64,000 nt of DNA from Cheilinus undulatus (taxonomy: Eukaryota > Chordata > Actinopteri > Labriformes > Labridae): contig NC_054873.1 in assembly GCF_018320785.1 (NCBI RefSeq), forward strand, positions 28,052,196 to 28,116,195. Reading direction: 5' to 3'. Every line of letters starts with the position of its first letter. Within the stretch, counting starts at the first letter, position 1. The notes under the pieces were generated by a model. The model had not been told where the DNA came from. It searched no databases and saw only the letters and a list, made by a program, of their open reading frames with translations. The position numbers were made by a program, and so were the translations under genes. Below are positions 25,201-35,700 of the stretch, piece by piece.

Positions 25201-27124
25201 TCACTTTGGAATGTTCAAGATGTTTTTGAGCATGTTACAACCTCTCAACTTTTTTGAACATGTTGCAGTTATCAAATTTACAATGTGGAAATTAAACAAA
25301 ATCATATTTCATCAGTTTGAGCATTAAACATTTAGTCTTCGTTGCAAATCACCGTATCCCCATTTTACACAGTTGGGATGTGTACACTGCTTCCTGGCTT
25401 AGTAAAACTTATGGTTATGAAAGCACACAATAGTATGACTTTAACAGAGTAGAAACAGAGCCTCATCTCTTGGTTTCCAGCCATGACACAGATATTCAGT
25501 GAACATTTCATAATTGTTTGCCCACAATTAGCGCTCACTGCTCCCCGCTGAGGTTTGGGGTTAGTGGGTTGTTTCTTTGTTTGTAGTCAATGACCAGCAG
25601 GGAAATTGTTCTCATTGTGTTATCTCGGTGTCATGAAGCACATGCTGAAGGAAAAAAAATAAGCAAAATATTTTCTACTGAAATTGTGATAACATTTGCT
25701 GTTGTTGTTTTTAATCTCCAAAGCTCTAATACTAACTTGAGGTGTGTTTTACAGTAAATTAGGCACTAGAACACACAGTTATGAATCTAATCAGGATTTT
25801 ATGTTACAATCCATTTTATGTGCAGTTTTACTCTTAATGATGCAACGTTTAGATTTTCCACCATTCAGTTTAACAGTCTTTACCCCCAGCCTAAAAGCTG
25901 TGGGCAGGATTCTCCTCAGGTTTGAGGTCAGCTTACATAACAAGTTATTTCAACTGATGAGCGTGCTTTTACTCGGACATTACACAATGTTGTGTGAGAA
26001 GAAGCTTTGGGAGTAATGTGGGAGGGTATATGTGCAGTCAGCCTTTTATAAATGAGCACTTTTAGCACAGAAAGTCAGATTTAAGGAATTAGGAATGACC
26101 AATAAATAGCCTATAGTTAATTTGAGTTATAAAATATGTTTGTCAAGTTTCAGGGTGCTTTAAGAGCAAATTGTGTCATGTTGAGAGCAGAAGCCACAGC
26201 TCAAAGATGTTCTGATGTAACACACAGCAGCATTGTTCAGGATCGGGGTAAAGCTGATGTGGCCTCTGAATGGTCCTGGGAACAGGGATCTCTGTCCCCA
26301 TTAATACTAAGAGCTATCTGACCCAGGCTGGAGTGGAGACACACACCAGCCTGTTTGCTTTGACCGCTGCCACTGAGGGAGGATCAGGTTTGACAGACTG
26401 TAAAGGCCCAGTCATTACAGGATGGAGGTGAGACTGAGACTCTTTGCTGTCTACAGTGTCATCACAGATTGTTTCTAGATCAGTGCTCTGAGTTTTTCTG
26501 ATAACTTGCATGAGCTAAATCCTGACAGGAAGAAAGGTTGTGTAACATGGGACTGTAACACATCAGGATTACTTCATAAAGCTCTACCAGTACTGTGAAG
26601 CGCTATGCTGACTGATGTGCAACGGTGTGTTATAGTACCTTGGTACCTAGTTGAACTTTGACTTCCACTTTCTGCTTCTTCTGCTCCAGGATGCTGAGCA
26701 GGTACTCCTGAAACACACCGATCCTTGTAAAAAAGTGCTCGTTGTGCCAGCAGCCCTCCATGTTATCAAAGTCCACCCCGAGTCCCAGCAAGAACTTGAC
26801 ACTGCGGGGGTCCAGGGCGATCTGCTGCGGCCGGCAGAGCAGGGCGGTCCGGTACCTCTCATCCAGCACGGTCAGTTTCAGCACCTTCCCGGAGCGGACA
26901 GCAACCAGGGCAGCCGTCAGCCCCACGGGACCAGACCCCACGATGAGCACCGAGATCCTGGCCCGCCACTGCCTGATGCCGTCCAGGCTCACTTTGACCA
27001 CCACGTAGACGCAAACGGCCACCAGGGTGCTCAGCGCGGTGTCATAGGCGAGCGCGCGGTACCTCTCTTCTGCGTTTTCCCCCATGTCGCCAACTCCAGC
27101 GTTTCCTGCCTGCAGCCCGCCCAT
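15597..27124 (-). CDS. Membrane-anchored FAD monooxygenase-like protein, family unassigned
   Basis: Five minus-strand exons, 26639-27124, 20888-21064, 19021-19230, 16049-16262 and 15597-15775, join in frame (phases 0,0,0,1) into 421 residues ending ...GLAESMYD. The start is the first ATG after an in-frame upstream stop. Residues 27-47 are a hydrophobic segment followed by RQWRAR, suggesting a single N-terminal anchor. Residues 58-90 form a Rossmann dinucleotide fold with GSGPVG (63-68) and an acidic strand end (LDER). VVADGSCGDS (about 181-190) matches the DG motif of group A flavin monooxygenases. GEAARVLNFDTGCGVNLGMRG (352-372 region) resembles the GDAAH...GqGlN.G flavin-binding block, with GE in place of GD. 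The order recalls PHBH, MICAL and kynurenine-monooxygenase folds, but I do not recognise the family or substrate. PRPF18 lies upstream on the same strand. Exon structure is well supported; catalytic activity is inference. Confidence 0.8.
16263..17524 (-). other. Intron 3 of the flavoprotein gene, 3' part
   Basis: Non-coding. Beyond the acceptor polypyrimidine region and short homopolymers I see nothing identifiable. Confidence 0.4.
17525..17890. repeat. Degenerate GGTTAAAA/GTGGCAAAA array, copy 3
   Basis: A shorter copy of the family seen at 4.4 and 13.2 kb lies in intron 3 of the flavoprotein gene. The array (about 17530-17700) is followed by GGCTAGCACCAATGCTATTT, then GTCTCTGGGTTTGCCATGGG and CCCAGTAAAATCTGTGGGC. 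The tail shared with the other copies shows that a longer mobile unit, not a local expansion, is repeated. Its ends were not found. Confidence 0.55.
17891..19020 (-). other. Intron 3 of the flavoprotein gene, 5' part
   Basis: Non-coding sequence without a recognisable transposon. Runs of CACA and TCTC type occur but no long microsatellite. Confidence 0.35.
19375..19600 (+). mobile_element. Tc1-like terminal fragment
   Basis: In intron 2 of the flavoprotein gene, a block with TTTTGTTATGTTGCAGCCT is followed, 100-odd bases on, by GGAGTCACCTGTGGTAAGTT and GGAAAGGCACACACCT. These are 5'-leader parts of the same kind of fish Tc1 element seen at 10.7-11.5 kb. The intervening sequence is shortened and no transposase remains. 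It is a plain DNA transposon remnant. Confidence 0.6.
19740..19990. other. Purine-rich, G+C-rich stretch in intron 2
   Basis: A GAGA-rich patch (19800-19870) in otherwise AT-rich intron. It resembles no exon of the host gene on the minus strand and no known repeat. It may be conserved non-coding DNA, but nothing proves this. Confidence 0.25.
21316..21930. repeat. Diverged direct duplication in intron 1
   Basis: Two related segments lie about 365 bp apart. The first runs from GGTGTAAGTGGCTGAAAATGG through TGCCAGTTCAAGTGCAAA to CCTGGAAGAGGATTATCAGA. The second runs from AGGTGTAAGTGGCCAAAAATGG through GTGCCAGTTTAAGTGCAAAA to CCTTGAGGAGGATTGTCACA. Order and spacing are kept while many bases differ, so this is an old tandem duplication or two parts of one repeat. 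Confidence 0.5.
22174..22208. repeat. (AAC)n microsatellite
   Basis: About eleven uninterrupted AAC units lie in intron 1 of the flavoprotein gene. Confidence 0.9.
23742..23998 (+). repeat. RecQ-like helicase-start repeat, truncated copy
   Basis: This copy begins CCTTGCAAAGCAGATGGATA, carries the same leader as the 2.5-3.3 kb pair (GGCAGTACTTTCAGGCGCAG, AAACAAGCAGCAGCAAGAG), and reads MEKEINVDAAK in place of EEISVDAAK. The middle of the LKEEQ segment is deleted and the copy stops at GCAGTGAGTTGTTTTA, where the minisatellite begins. Confidence 0.6.
24001..25145. repeat. 31-bp minisatellite, about 37 units
   Basis: The unit is ATGAAGTTACACTGATGACC followed by an 11-base variable part. Three main variants are visible: CTCTCAACAGTC, ATTCAACAGTC and CCCTCAGCAGTC (or CCCTCGGCAGTC), the last often paired with ATGGTGTTACACTGATGACC. 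Phase is kept almost throughout. The unit is not a multiple of three and no long frame runs through it. The variants are interspersed, so the array grew by repeated unequal exchange or slippage. It should be length-polymorphic. Confidence 0.9.
25384..26638 (-). other. Start of intron 1 of the flavoprotein gene
   Basis: Non-coding sequence between the nested transposon and the first exon. No repeat, exon or RNA gene was recognised. Confidence 0.4.
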
Positions 27125-27330
27125 CCCGTCAGTTGCGTCCCCTTTTTTCAATGTGTGGCCGTCATCTTAGCTTAAATAAAAGAAGAAAAGACCTTCCGTC
27201 CATGCACACAGCAAAAGCAGCTGTGCGCGTCCTCTGCGCTCCCTGCGCTGCAAGTGGAGTTGTTGCAGCACGCTGGACTCTCTCTCTCTCTCTCTCTCTC
27301 CCTCTCTCCAAGAGAGCGTCAGCACAAAAT
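27125..27330 (-). promoter_or_regulatory. 5' region of the flavoprotein gene with a five-codon uORF
   Basis: Upstream of the chosen start, the minus strand carries ATG ACG GCC ACA CAT TGA (27148-27165), an uORF encoding MTATH that ends 23 bases before the main ATG in another frame. A TAA in the main frame lies further up, which supports the start at 27124. A TC/GA microsatellite lies at 27279-27308. The region has the higher G+C of a promoter. No TATA box was seen, and the transcription start is unknown. Confidence 0.45.
27279..27308. repeat. (TC)n microsatellite in promoter region
   Basis: About 14 TC units just upstream of the flavoprotein gene. Confidence 0.9.
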
Positions 27331-27545
27331 GAAACCTTAAATATATCCAAACGTTTCAATCCAGCACAATTCTCCAAGTGCCAACGCTTCTAAAAGTCAA
27401 TGAAAAAGCAGCTGCAGACATGTGAAAGCCAGCAGATGCTTCAACAACAAACTGCAGGGCCTAGGACAGCGTGTCTCTGTTTTACTCTGAGAAACTATTG
27501 ATTGACTGTTGCTATAACAAGAGAGGTCGATTCTCCTCTCGATGA

Positions 27546-27588
<43 letters not shown>

Positions 27589-27589
27589 A
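27546..27589. repeat. (TC)n(AC)n compound microsatellite
   Basis: About ten TC units pass directly into about twelve AC units, 0.4 kb upstream of the flavoprotein gene. Confidence 0.9.
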
Positions 27590-27789
27590 AACCAGAGAGG
27601 GGCAGCACAGCAACGTGTTGTAAAACCTCAAAGGGCTGGTTACAAAGGACACTACTGCTACAATGATGCTCCCACAGGAGGAGAGAAACATGCTGTAAAA
27701 GAGGAAGAAACAGACAGATGTTACTGAATGATGATAGTCAACAGATGTGATCTACCATGGCCAATAAAGTTTCTCTTTTTGACAAAAAA

Positions 27790-28790
27790 ATCCTTTAAAT
27801 GTCAAAGTGAAAACCGATTTCTACACAATAATGTCCATTTAATAGAAATACTGTATATAATGTAAAAAAGTGATTGCATTCACCCACTTTTAGGTGACTG
27901 ACTTAATTCAACAGAGGTCCAGCCAACTGGGGCCAGAAATCAGGATCACCTGTGTGCAATCAATGCATCTCAAGTAGTATAAGGACACCTGTGTCTGGAA
28001 GGTAGCTGAGATGGAAGAGACTCTGCATATAACAACTGTTGCCCGGGTTCTTCACCTAAATGGGAGTGGACAGGAAAAAGTCAGTGTTGATGAAAACTCA
28101 TATTTAGTCATGACTAGACTTGACTGACGAGAAGGCATGTGGGTGACTCCATGGTAAATTGGAAGAAAGTTATTTTGGTCTGGTGAGACCAAAATGATGC
28201 TTTCTGGCCATCAGACAAGACGTATGTTTAGATCACCACTAGCACACCATCCCCACTGTGAAGCACGGTGGTGGCAGCATCATGCTGTGGAGATGCTTCT
28301 CAGCAGCCGGCCCTAGAAGGCTTGTAAAGGTAGAAGGTACAATGATTGCAGCAAAATATAGGAAGGACAATCTTATTTAGTCTGTAAGAGAACTACAGCG
28401 TGGAAGTAGATTCATTTTTTCAGCTAGACAATGACCCGAAGTATACAGAAGCTACACAGAAAGGGTTTACGTCCGATCCCTGTGCAACCTGACAGGGCTT
28501 AGGCAGTTTTGCAAAGAAGGATGGAGTAAAATCGCAGTGTTCCACACAGACTCAATGCTGTGATTGCAGTCAAAGCATCTACAAAATACTGATTTGAAGG
28601 GGGTGACTATTTATGTAGTACCTTATTTATTTCAATTTAATTGACATTACTTTGTAGAAATCTGTTTTCACTTTGGCATTAAATAGGTTAGTTTTTTGTT
28701 AAACAGCCAGTATATATTGATGGAGATTAATTTATAAAATCAATAAAGGGTAAAACATCCAAGGTGGTGAATATTTTTTACGTTCACTTT
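27790..28790 (+). mobile_element. Tc1/mariner element with terminal inverted repeats, degraded
   Basis: Inverted termini are visible: AATGTCAAAGTGAAAACCG and TTTCTACACAATAATGT at 27797-27834, and the reverse complement of the 28640-28690 region, AATGCCAAAGTGAAAAC then TTTCTACAAAGTAATGT. Inside, GGTGGTGGCAGCATCATGCT is the nucleotide hallmark of fish Tc1 transposase genes. LFWSGETKMMLSGHQ matches the WSDETK region, with the first catalytic Asp replaced by Gly. The internal part is shorter than a full element, so it has lost blocks and is inactive. Confidence 0.8.
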
Positions 28791-28799
28791 AAGTAACCT

Positions 28800-30310
28800 T
28801 CCATCACTTCCATGTAACATGCATTTCCAGCTCAACTCTCCATCTAATCTGTACAGTTTTGTTGTTGACACTTATGTCCAATCCCTCTCCTTTTTTTATC
28901 CCTCTGAACTAAAGAAAGCAAGGATGATGAGCTCACTTCACCATGGTGATGGCTCCTCAGATGACAAGGCCAATTTATATGAAAAGATGCATTTCTATGA
29001 TGGCAACTGCAGCAAATTATTTTAACGGCACACTGAAAGTGGCAGAACAGAGATGCTGATAATACACTGCTCTTTTCTTTTAAACCAGACTTATTTTATC
29101 TCTTTGATGAAAATGTGATCAAACTAAATCATTTCTCTTCAGGGGTTTTTTCCCTTTGCCTTCGATACATTTAAACCTAAAAATAGGTTTGTTGTTTAAT
29201 TTGATCCAACTGGGCACATCTAACAGCAGCACCTTCAGCCATTTTACTTCACCAGACTGATACAAATTACTGTCTTTGTAATGTTTTTTTTTGTTCCATA
29301 TTTCATCTATACTGTACTCAGTGGATATGAATTGGGCTTTTTTTTTTTTTTTTTTTTAAAAAGCCTGCCTTTAAATAAATGAGTTCATATTTATTCAGTT
29401 AAGGTTAGCTTTCAATGGCACCCTCTTTCAATGAAATTCAACCTCATTTTCCACCTCTCTGCGGCAACTGCATGACCCCTACAGTCGTGGAAAGGTTTGG
29501 CCTTTGAGCCCTCCCTAATGAAATGAGCACCTTAAAGGTACAAGTGATATCATCTCAGAAGAGTGACTCCTAATAGAGGCCAAGCTTTCACGGACAGAGA
29601 GGTTTGTGTCTTCGTCTTTGAAAACTACAGCTGTGAGCAAACAGAACTTAATTTAAAGGTAGAGAAAGTTTTTCAGTTGAAAGAAAGAAAGGTAGGAATC
29701 AGTGTGACACACTACACCGCTAATTGGTTTCCACCTCCTCTTCAGGTGCCTGGCAACGATCATACGGTCCAGCCAGTGCAGATGAAAGAGAAATGAAGCT
29801 CTAATTACAGTTAAGACCTGCAATCTGGCAGCCAACCACAGGCGAGACATTTTCCTGGAAATGAAAGTAAAGAGGTCACCTGGAAACAAAATGATGAGCT
29901 GAAATATTCTATAATAGTGCACTGATGATGCATTTAGACTGCTATGTCATTTTACCCAAATTGAAGTTTCAGAAATAACAGAAGCACTTCCATCAGGTTA
30001 TCACAATTAACACTTGTGCTTTGATTTCCACATTGCTATGCTAATCAATGCAGTTATATATGGTCGACAGAGAGTCTTTCCATGAAGCCTGGGATTTGAA
30101 TGTGCTAATGACACTGAGTGGATCCCTCACACGTCCTGCTCTGACAAAGAAGCGCAAACAGCAGCTTTTAATCAGCTTGCATGCATCTTACAAACACTAA
30201 TGAGGTTGTGCATAGATCTCAGATCATTAGAGAAGAAATAAAATAGGCCCACATATGATTAACACAATCATTGTTGTCAGGGAGTTCAGGCTGAATTCAA
30301 TTAGCTCTTT
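28800..30310. promoter_or_regulatory. Candidate cluster of conserved non-coding elements
   Basis: About 1.5 kb of repeat-poor DNA with mixed composition and many homeodomain-like sites: CTAATTACAG, CTAATGACACTG, CACTAATGAGG, TTAACACAATCATT, CTCCCTAATGAAATGAG. It lies between the 5' end of the flavoprotein gene and the 3' end of PRPF18. No credible coding frame is present. The texture resembles vertebrate conserved non-coding elements, but conservation cannot be tested here. Confidence 0.35.
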
Positions 30311-30744
30311 CACATACAAGGTCTCTGGCAAGACAATGTGAGAAGGCTACATTTTAGCAACACCACATAAGAGAAGGATTTGTGCTGAATTTCAGCAAAG
30401 ATTGAGACAAAAGGATGCTGGCCAGAAGAGACAGTCCCTGTCATGCAATTATTCAGTGTAACATTCCCACCTTGAGTGTGTATAGCTTTTATGCAAAACT
30501 TTACAAATAAAAGGATGCACCAAGGATAATCTAGTTTGAATAATGTAATCTTTCTGGATGTTTCCATGTATTGTGCACACAAGGAGAAAATCAGAAGACA
30601 TTTGAAAATATTGTCCTGGTGAATAATAAGGTTTGCTGTAACTGTAACTATTGTGCAGATAAATCCAAATGCTGTGTGATACACCTCAATTTAGGTCCCA
30701 TATGAAAAAGATGACAATGAAATTTCTTGACTGGAAAACCAGAT

Positions 30745-31030
30745 GTGACTTTTGGGTACAGTACTAGATTGGTCTGCATCCTACCTAAAGGACAGGGGCC
30801 CATGTAACCTTAAATCCGAACTGACAAAATATACATGTGAGGTCCCCCAAGGCGCCATCCTGGGGCCTCCACTGTTTAACTACATGCTTCCACTTGCTCA
30901 GATCAAAGAAAACAACAAAATAAATGACCAGAACTATGTAGACGACATTCAGCTTTACATTTCAGTGTCCTCAGGTGACCATGGCCCATACAAGCACTTT
31001 TTAGCCATAATCAAGCTGCTCTAGCTTAAA
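30745..31030 (+). mobile_element. L2-type LINE reverse-transcriptase fragment
   Basis: One open frame of about 90 codons contains, in order, VLDWSASYLKDR, CEVPQGAILGPPLFNYMLPL and NYVDDIQLYISV. These are the finger/palm motifs of non-LTR reverse transcriptase, with YVDD for the usual YADD of L2-clade elements. The endonuclease and the C-terminal part are missing. It is a short 5'- and 3'-truncated remnant. Confidence 0.8.
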
Positions 31031-32271
31031 GCACTTTGAGAGGTTGAAATACATGAAAGTAAACATAGTGGTGTTTGTCATACAAACTACAGAGAAAGTC
31101 ACTCTTAGGCCCAGAAAACAATTCAAAGATTCACTTTTTCCCTTGTTCAACTTTAATAGATGTCTTGTACATTTTATCCCCTATCCTCCGTGTGTAATCA
31201 ATGTAGGCCTTTCTGTCCACTCTAACAGCGTCTGCCTCAGAGTAAACAGCAGCTTCTCATGCTAGCTTACTGGCATGTAAACCTCTATTTTAGGGGCTAA
31301 CATAATGCAAGACATCAGGACTTAGACAATCCAAAAGGTTTGATTTAAAGCAAGGGTGTCCATTCAATAACAAAAAAGTGCAAATACTTTTCATTAAACC
31401 ATCAATTGAAGGCCTCAGTAAACCTCACAGCTGACATTGAAACACCAGATAAGGCTGGACAAAAGCCAAAACACAAAGTAAAGCATAATGCCAAGGACTG
31501 AGTGAGACCTGATGTCAAAGAAGGACAAATGACTCCTGAAGTTATTTCACTTTTTTGATGTTAAGAAGGGTCACAAAAGAGGCAAGAGTTCAGTGTTTTG
31601 TCTGGCCAAATGTCAGCCTGATGTTCTTTGTCTTAAGAAGTGTGTTCACAGCTGACGAACTGAAACTGTGCTGACGTGGGCTAAGGCAGCTGAGAACACC
31701 AAACAATCACAAGGAACAGACCAGATCACCATGGTAACCCAGTGTAATAAGGTCAGTGTGTGACGCCTGATGTTACCATCATAGCAAAACACTGAAGGCT
31801 TTCTATTAGCAATCAGTCATTGCAAATAAAGTTTCTGAGATTACTGTACCTACATGTATTCAGATAATAGTTGCATGTTCATTTTCACATATCCTTGATT
31901 CTTATTTTTAAACCTTTGTAAAGCTCCAAGGTTTGTCAGCAGTGCAGTTCACTTATGCTTTTAGATTATTTAGTCAGTACAAGTAAGATAACAGCATTAT
32001 CTGCTGTGCTTTCAAATGCATTTCATTACAGAAAATTTTTCCTTGTTAGATAAATTAATCATTGCTAGGCAGAGTAAAATACTGTATTTTAATAATGCTC
32101 TACGAGAGACTTCAGAAATCAGAAACCAACCAAAGCCATGGTGGCTAAATTCAGTCCCATTAGGTAAAGTAGCTGCAGAATAAGTGAGCACAACCTCTAC
32201 AATTATTAACCAAAATAGTTCAAAGAGGGGATTTTTTCACCACAATGCAACACCTGGTGTAATAAATCAAC
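31031..32271. other. Intergenic spacer 3' of PRPF18
   Basis: AT-rich DNA with no gene recognised. The first part may be leftover LINE sequence without readable frames. Confidence 0.35.
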
Positions 32272-32277
32272 TTTATT
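32272..32277 (-). terminator. Polyadenylation signal of PRPF18
   Basis: Minus-strand AATAAA about 445 bases after the PRPF18 stop, followed downstream by a GT-rich stretch (CCAGGTGTTGCATTGTGGTG). It is the nearest canonical signal noticed; use of it is inferred. Confidence 0.5.
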
Positions 32278-32721
32278 TTTTGATGGAATAATAAAGAGAC
32301 AGATTGATTGGTTCAATGATCAGAAAACACAGAAGTTTAAAATAGGCTTTTGAAACTGAACTTTACTGCTCTAACCTGTCAAAAAAGAGAAAAGAACTTT
32401 GATGTAATAAAACTCACATGATCATATCTTTCCTGCAAATAATTTACTTAACAGACCATAAGTTAAGTAACTTATGTCTCAAGCAACAACTGAAATTTCA
32501 AATGTAAATAAATGTTATTCGGTGAAAAGGGTACATTTTTTCAGTTTTCCCTGCAAAATGCACAAGTGGTCGATGATGCCCCTTGATATACAAGATTTTG
32601 AGAAGTTTCTCGACTACTGTTGTGCCAGAGCGCACAACTTATCTGCAGTGAAAATAAATCTGTTTGAATTATGTCAAACTGGACCTGACAGCCATTATGT
32701 CAGTGAAGCTGAAGTCAGAAG

Positions 32722-35700
32722 TTAAAGAGCGTTGTACTCCACACACTTTGATGGATCAGTTGTAAAGTGTTTCTGGCAGATGGTCATTAGCCTCTTCAGT
32801 CCCTGCAGAGAAAATTAGGGACAAGGTTATTCAAGCACTAAAATGAATGATAACATGGAGAAAATCTTATGAAGCAACTTATTCAGCTACTTCATGCACA
32901 CTTTTTTGGACGAAAACACTTTGCATTCATGTTAATTTCACAATTAAAATTTTTCAGAGAAGTAAGTGCAAATTGACATACTAACATCATCTAGTGACTC
33001 AATTGAACTAGTGTTTATGATGTTAAATAATCAGCATCAGAAATCAGTGGAATGCACAGAATTAAAATATGAAAAATGCAGGTTCATTGAGATGTTCTGA
33101 GTTAAAAGAGCAACAAATACCAGACATGAAAAAAATCCAGTGGGTTGAATTATTTAGGTACTGCAATTGCCCTTCATTAATGCAACTTACACAACATCCA
33201 ACTCTCCCAGAGAGCACAGAAGTGTTATAAAGAGAGATCTTAAAAAGAAGGTAATCTCTTCTTAGGTAATCTAACTACAAATGAGAAATAAGAACCCCCC
33301 TGTAAAGTAAAGATTTATTTTAGTTTAAATTTCACAATAGCTTCAACACCGCAATAAAACAAAATTAAATAACGAGAATAATGAGTTACTCTGGTGCTTT
33401 GTCACACAGAGCTTCATTAAAATGCTTCAAATTATATTCTTTTCCAAGTATAATAACTTTGGACGGTCAAATGTGAGCAAAGTTATTCAACAAGCCAAGG
33501 TTTCCAAAATATAGGACACAACAATGATGCAGATTATGAAATCCTTCACTGTGAGGGTGATACTCTTGCAACCAAGGTTATTATAGTTAACTACAACTAA
33601 TGAAATTACCTTTTTAGAATTTGAGGGCAGGTGGGACACCGGCTTATGGACTTGCAGGAGTTAATTTTAAGTTTGTGTCCACGTAAGTGTATGTATTTAC
33701 ACTTTCTATAACATATCTCCAAAAATCATACCTACTTTAACATTTAAAGTAAATATGTTGGGTTACCAAATCTATTCCCCTGTAGAAAGTATTACCAGTA
33801 TCTCAGCGTTCATAAATCAGTCTCATTACCCATGTATTTTTTGTGCTTTCTCAGTAATTTTGTTTAGTTTGAAAAAGACATGTTGCTAGATTGTTGTCAA
33901 AACTTTTAAAAACAGCTGTGATAAGCATTTAAAATATAATGCCATGGCTCATATTGCCTTATTGGAAGATTTAGTATACCGTGTGCTCTGCAGGCAGTGC
34001 ATTTTAAGTACATTCTAGAAGGAGCGTCACTGCCTGGTTTCAAATCCCAGAGAAAGCTGTGTCACGGAGGTGATAATTGTTAGGTATTGTGTTATCCTCC
34101 AGTTGCAGATACTCCCAGTTTGTGTGCTGTGATCTTTTTATGCAATTAGCTAAATATCAAATGTTAGTGGCCATTAGTACCTTTTGTTTTTGTTATTCGC
34201 TATTCACGTTACGGGCGGAAGCCGACACCCCGGAACTTGTATAAATAGTTTCAATTAGCATTTCCACACACTGGCCTCATCAACACCAGGATGGAGCATG
34301 ATAAGTTACAACCAGTTTGTTCATTTCTTTCATTTGTATAATGCACTGTATTTGTATGCCTATTTGAGAGGCTGAGTGTTATTTTGTTGTCTTCTAGTTT
34401 CACGGTGCTGAATGATTAATAAAAGAATTGCACCTGTTGAACTCCACGTGGTTTATTGATACCAAGGAGACAGCTACATCAAACCTTTCTCTTGATTTCT
34501 GAAAGTGAACTGACTGAACAGAATGTACAGTATGCATCATCATCTCACATATAGCATGTTGTCTTCTGTTAATAACTCTCTCGCTAGGTTAGCAAACAAA
34601 TTATTTGTTTCAGTAAGTGTAAGGATTTCTCTTACTGTATTTTCATCAAGCTTATAACCTTTTAACCTCAGTTCCTATGAAGCTGCTTTAGTTTTCCCTT
34701 TTTGTCAATATTCTGGGCAGGTAAAAATACTCACATGGCTTTTTAAGAGTGTCTTGTTACCACATATGGTATAGAGGAGGCGTCTCTGATTGCAAATGTC
34801 TCTGATTGTGCCCAAATTCACCCATGAAGAGCAAGTGGGTTTCATCACCACTGATTACTAAGTAATATGCGTGTGATTGGCATGCACAAGTTTGATAAAT
34901 ATGAAATTATTTGCTTTGAGGTAATTCTGCATTTCATTCGTGAGGTAAAATCAAGGATATTTTCTTCACAATGTTGATAAAAGCGGGCTTTGGTACCATA
35001 TTCCTAAGCTAATAGATTTGAAAGCTTGCTGTGGAGGATAGTATCACAGTCTTACCTGGATGTATTTTCTCTGTGTCTCATCGTTGAGAACGTGGGCCAC
35101 GTGCTTGGAGAAGATCTTTTCTCGTCCTGTACGGGCATGAATACCCACCATAGTCACACCAATGGGCCATGGAGCGTTACCAATGGCCATCTGCAGATAG
35201 GCATCATTTGCCTGCACAAGTCAAATGACTGTTAATTAAGAAATGGGCTTAAATGGAAAAAAAACAAACAGATAATAACATACCTTAACATATTCTCTCT
35301 CCAGCATGAACTTAATGATGTCTGTGATTGACTCTTTGATGTCAGCTGGTAAACTCTGAAATGCACAAAATAAAAAAATTAAACCTTAAATTCACATCAT
35401 CCTTACAACCTCCCTGTAGCATGTTTTGATCTTACCTTCTTCCTGAGCTTCCTGAAAAGAGGTTTAAGGTAGGACTCTGTCTGTGAGTGGGTTGCACTGG
35501 CCAGTTTTCCCTGGACGCTTCGCTTCACATGATCTTCCCGACTGTTCAGATCTTTGGCCCAAACACCAAGAAGAAACTACAGCAGAAGGAATGCAACTGT
35601 AATCAACATCTTCAGCAAGAGATTTTAATAATGCAGATGTGAATTGAGTGATGAATGCGTTGTTGTCTATGTCTAGCCTGAACTGTTTGAGAGGGATGTT

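Larger units (their letters stand above)
23489..25383. mobile_element. Long-inverted-repeat DNA transposon with nested cargo
   Basis: The left arm (about 23489-23735) and the right arm (about 25200-25383) are inverted copies of a repeat widely seen in fish. On the left, TTTGATGCCTGCAACATGG and CCAAAAAAGTTGGGACAGG are read. On the right, the reverse complement gives TTTGATAACTGCAACATG and TTCAAAAAAGTTGAGAGG. Further out, AATGCT.AACT.. and a GATTTGCAA-type block also pair. Between the arms lie a RecQ-like repeat copy and a 31-bp minisatellite. There is no transposase, so the unit is non-autonomous. The superfamily is not certain (hAT or Tc1-like MITE). It lies in intron 1 of the flavoprotein gene. 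Confidence 0.6.

Noticed and set aside
26651-27175. 174-codon plus-strand frame opposite the first exon of the flavoprotein gene
   Set aside because: It is the antisense shadow of the real exon, which carries the Rossmann motif.
30310-30684. 124-codon minus-strand frame
   Set aside because: Hydrophobic low-information translation of AT-rich DNA with no similarity recognised and no splice context.
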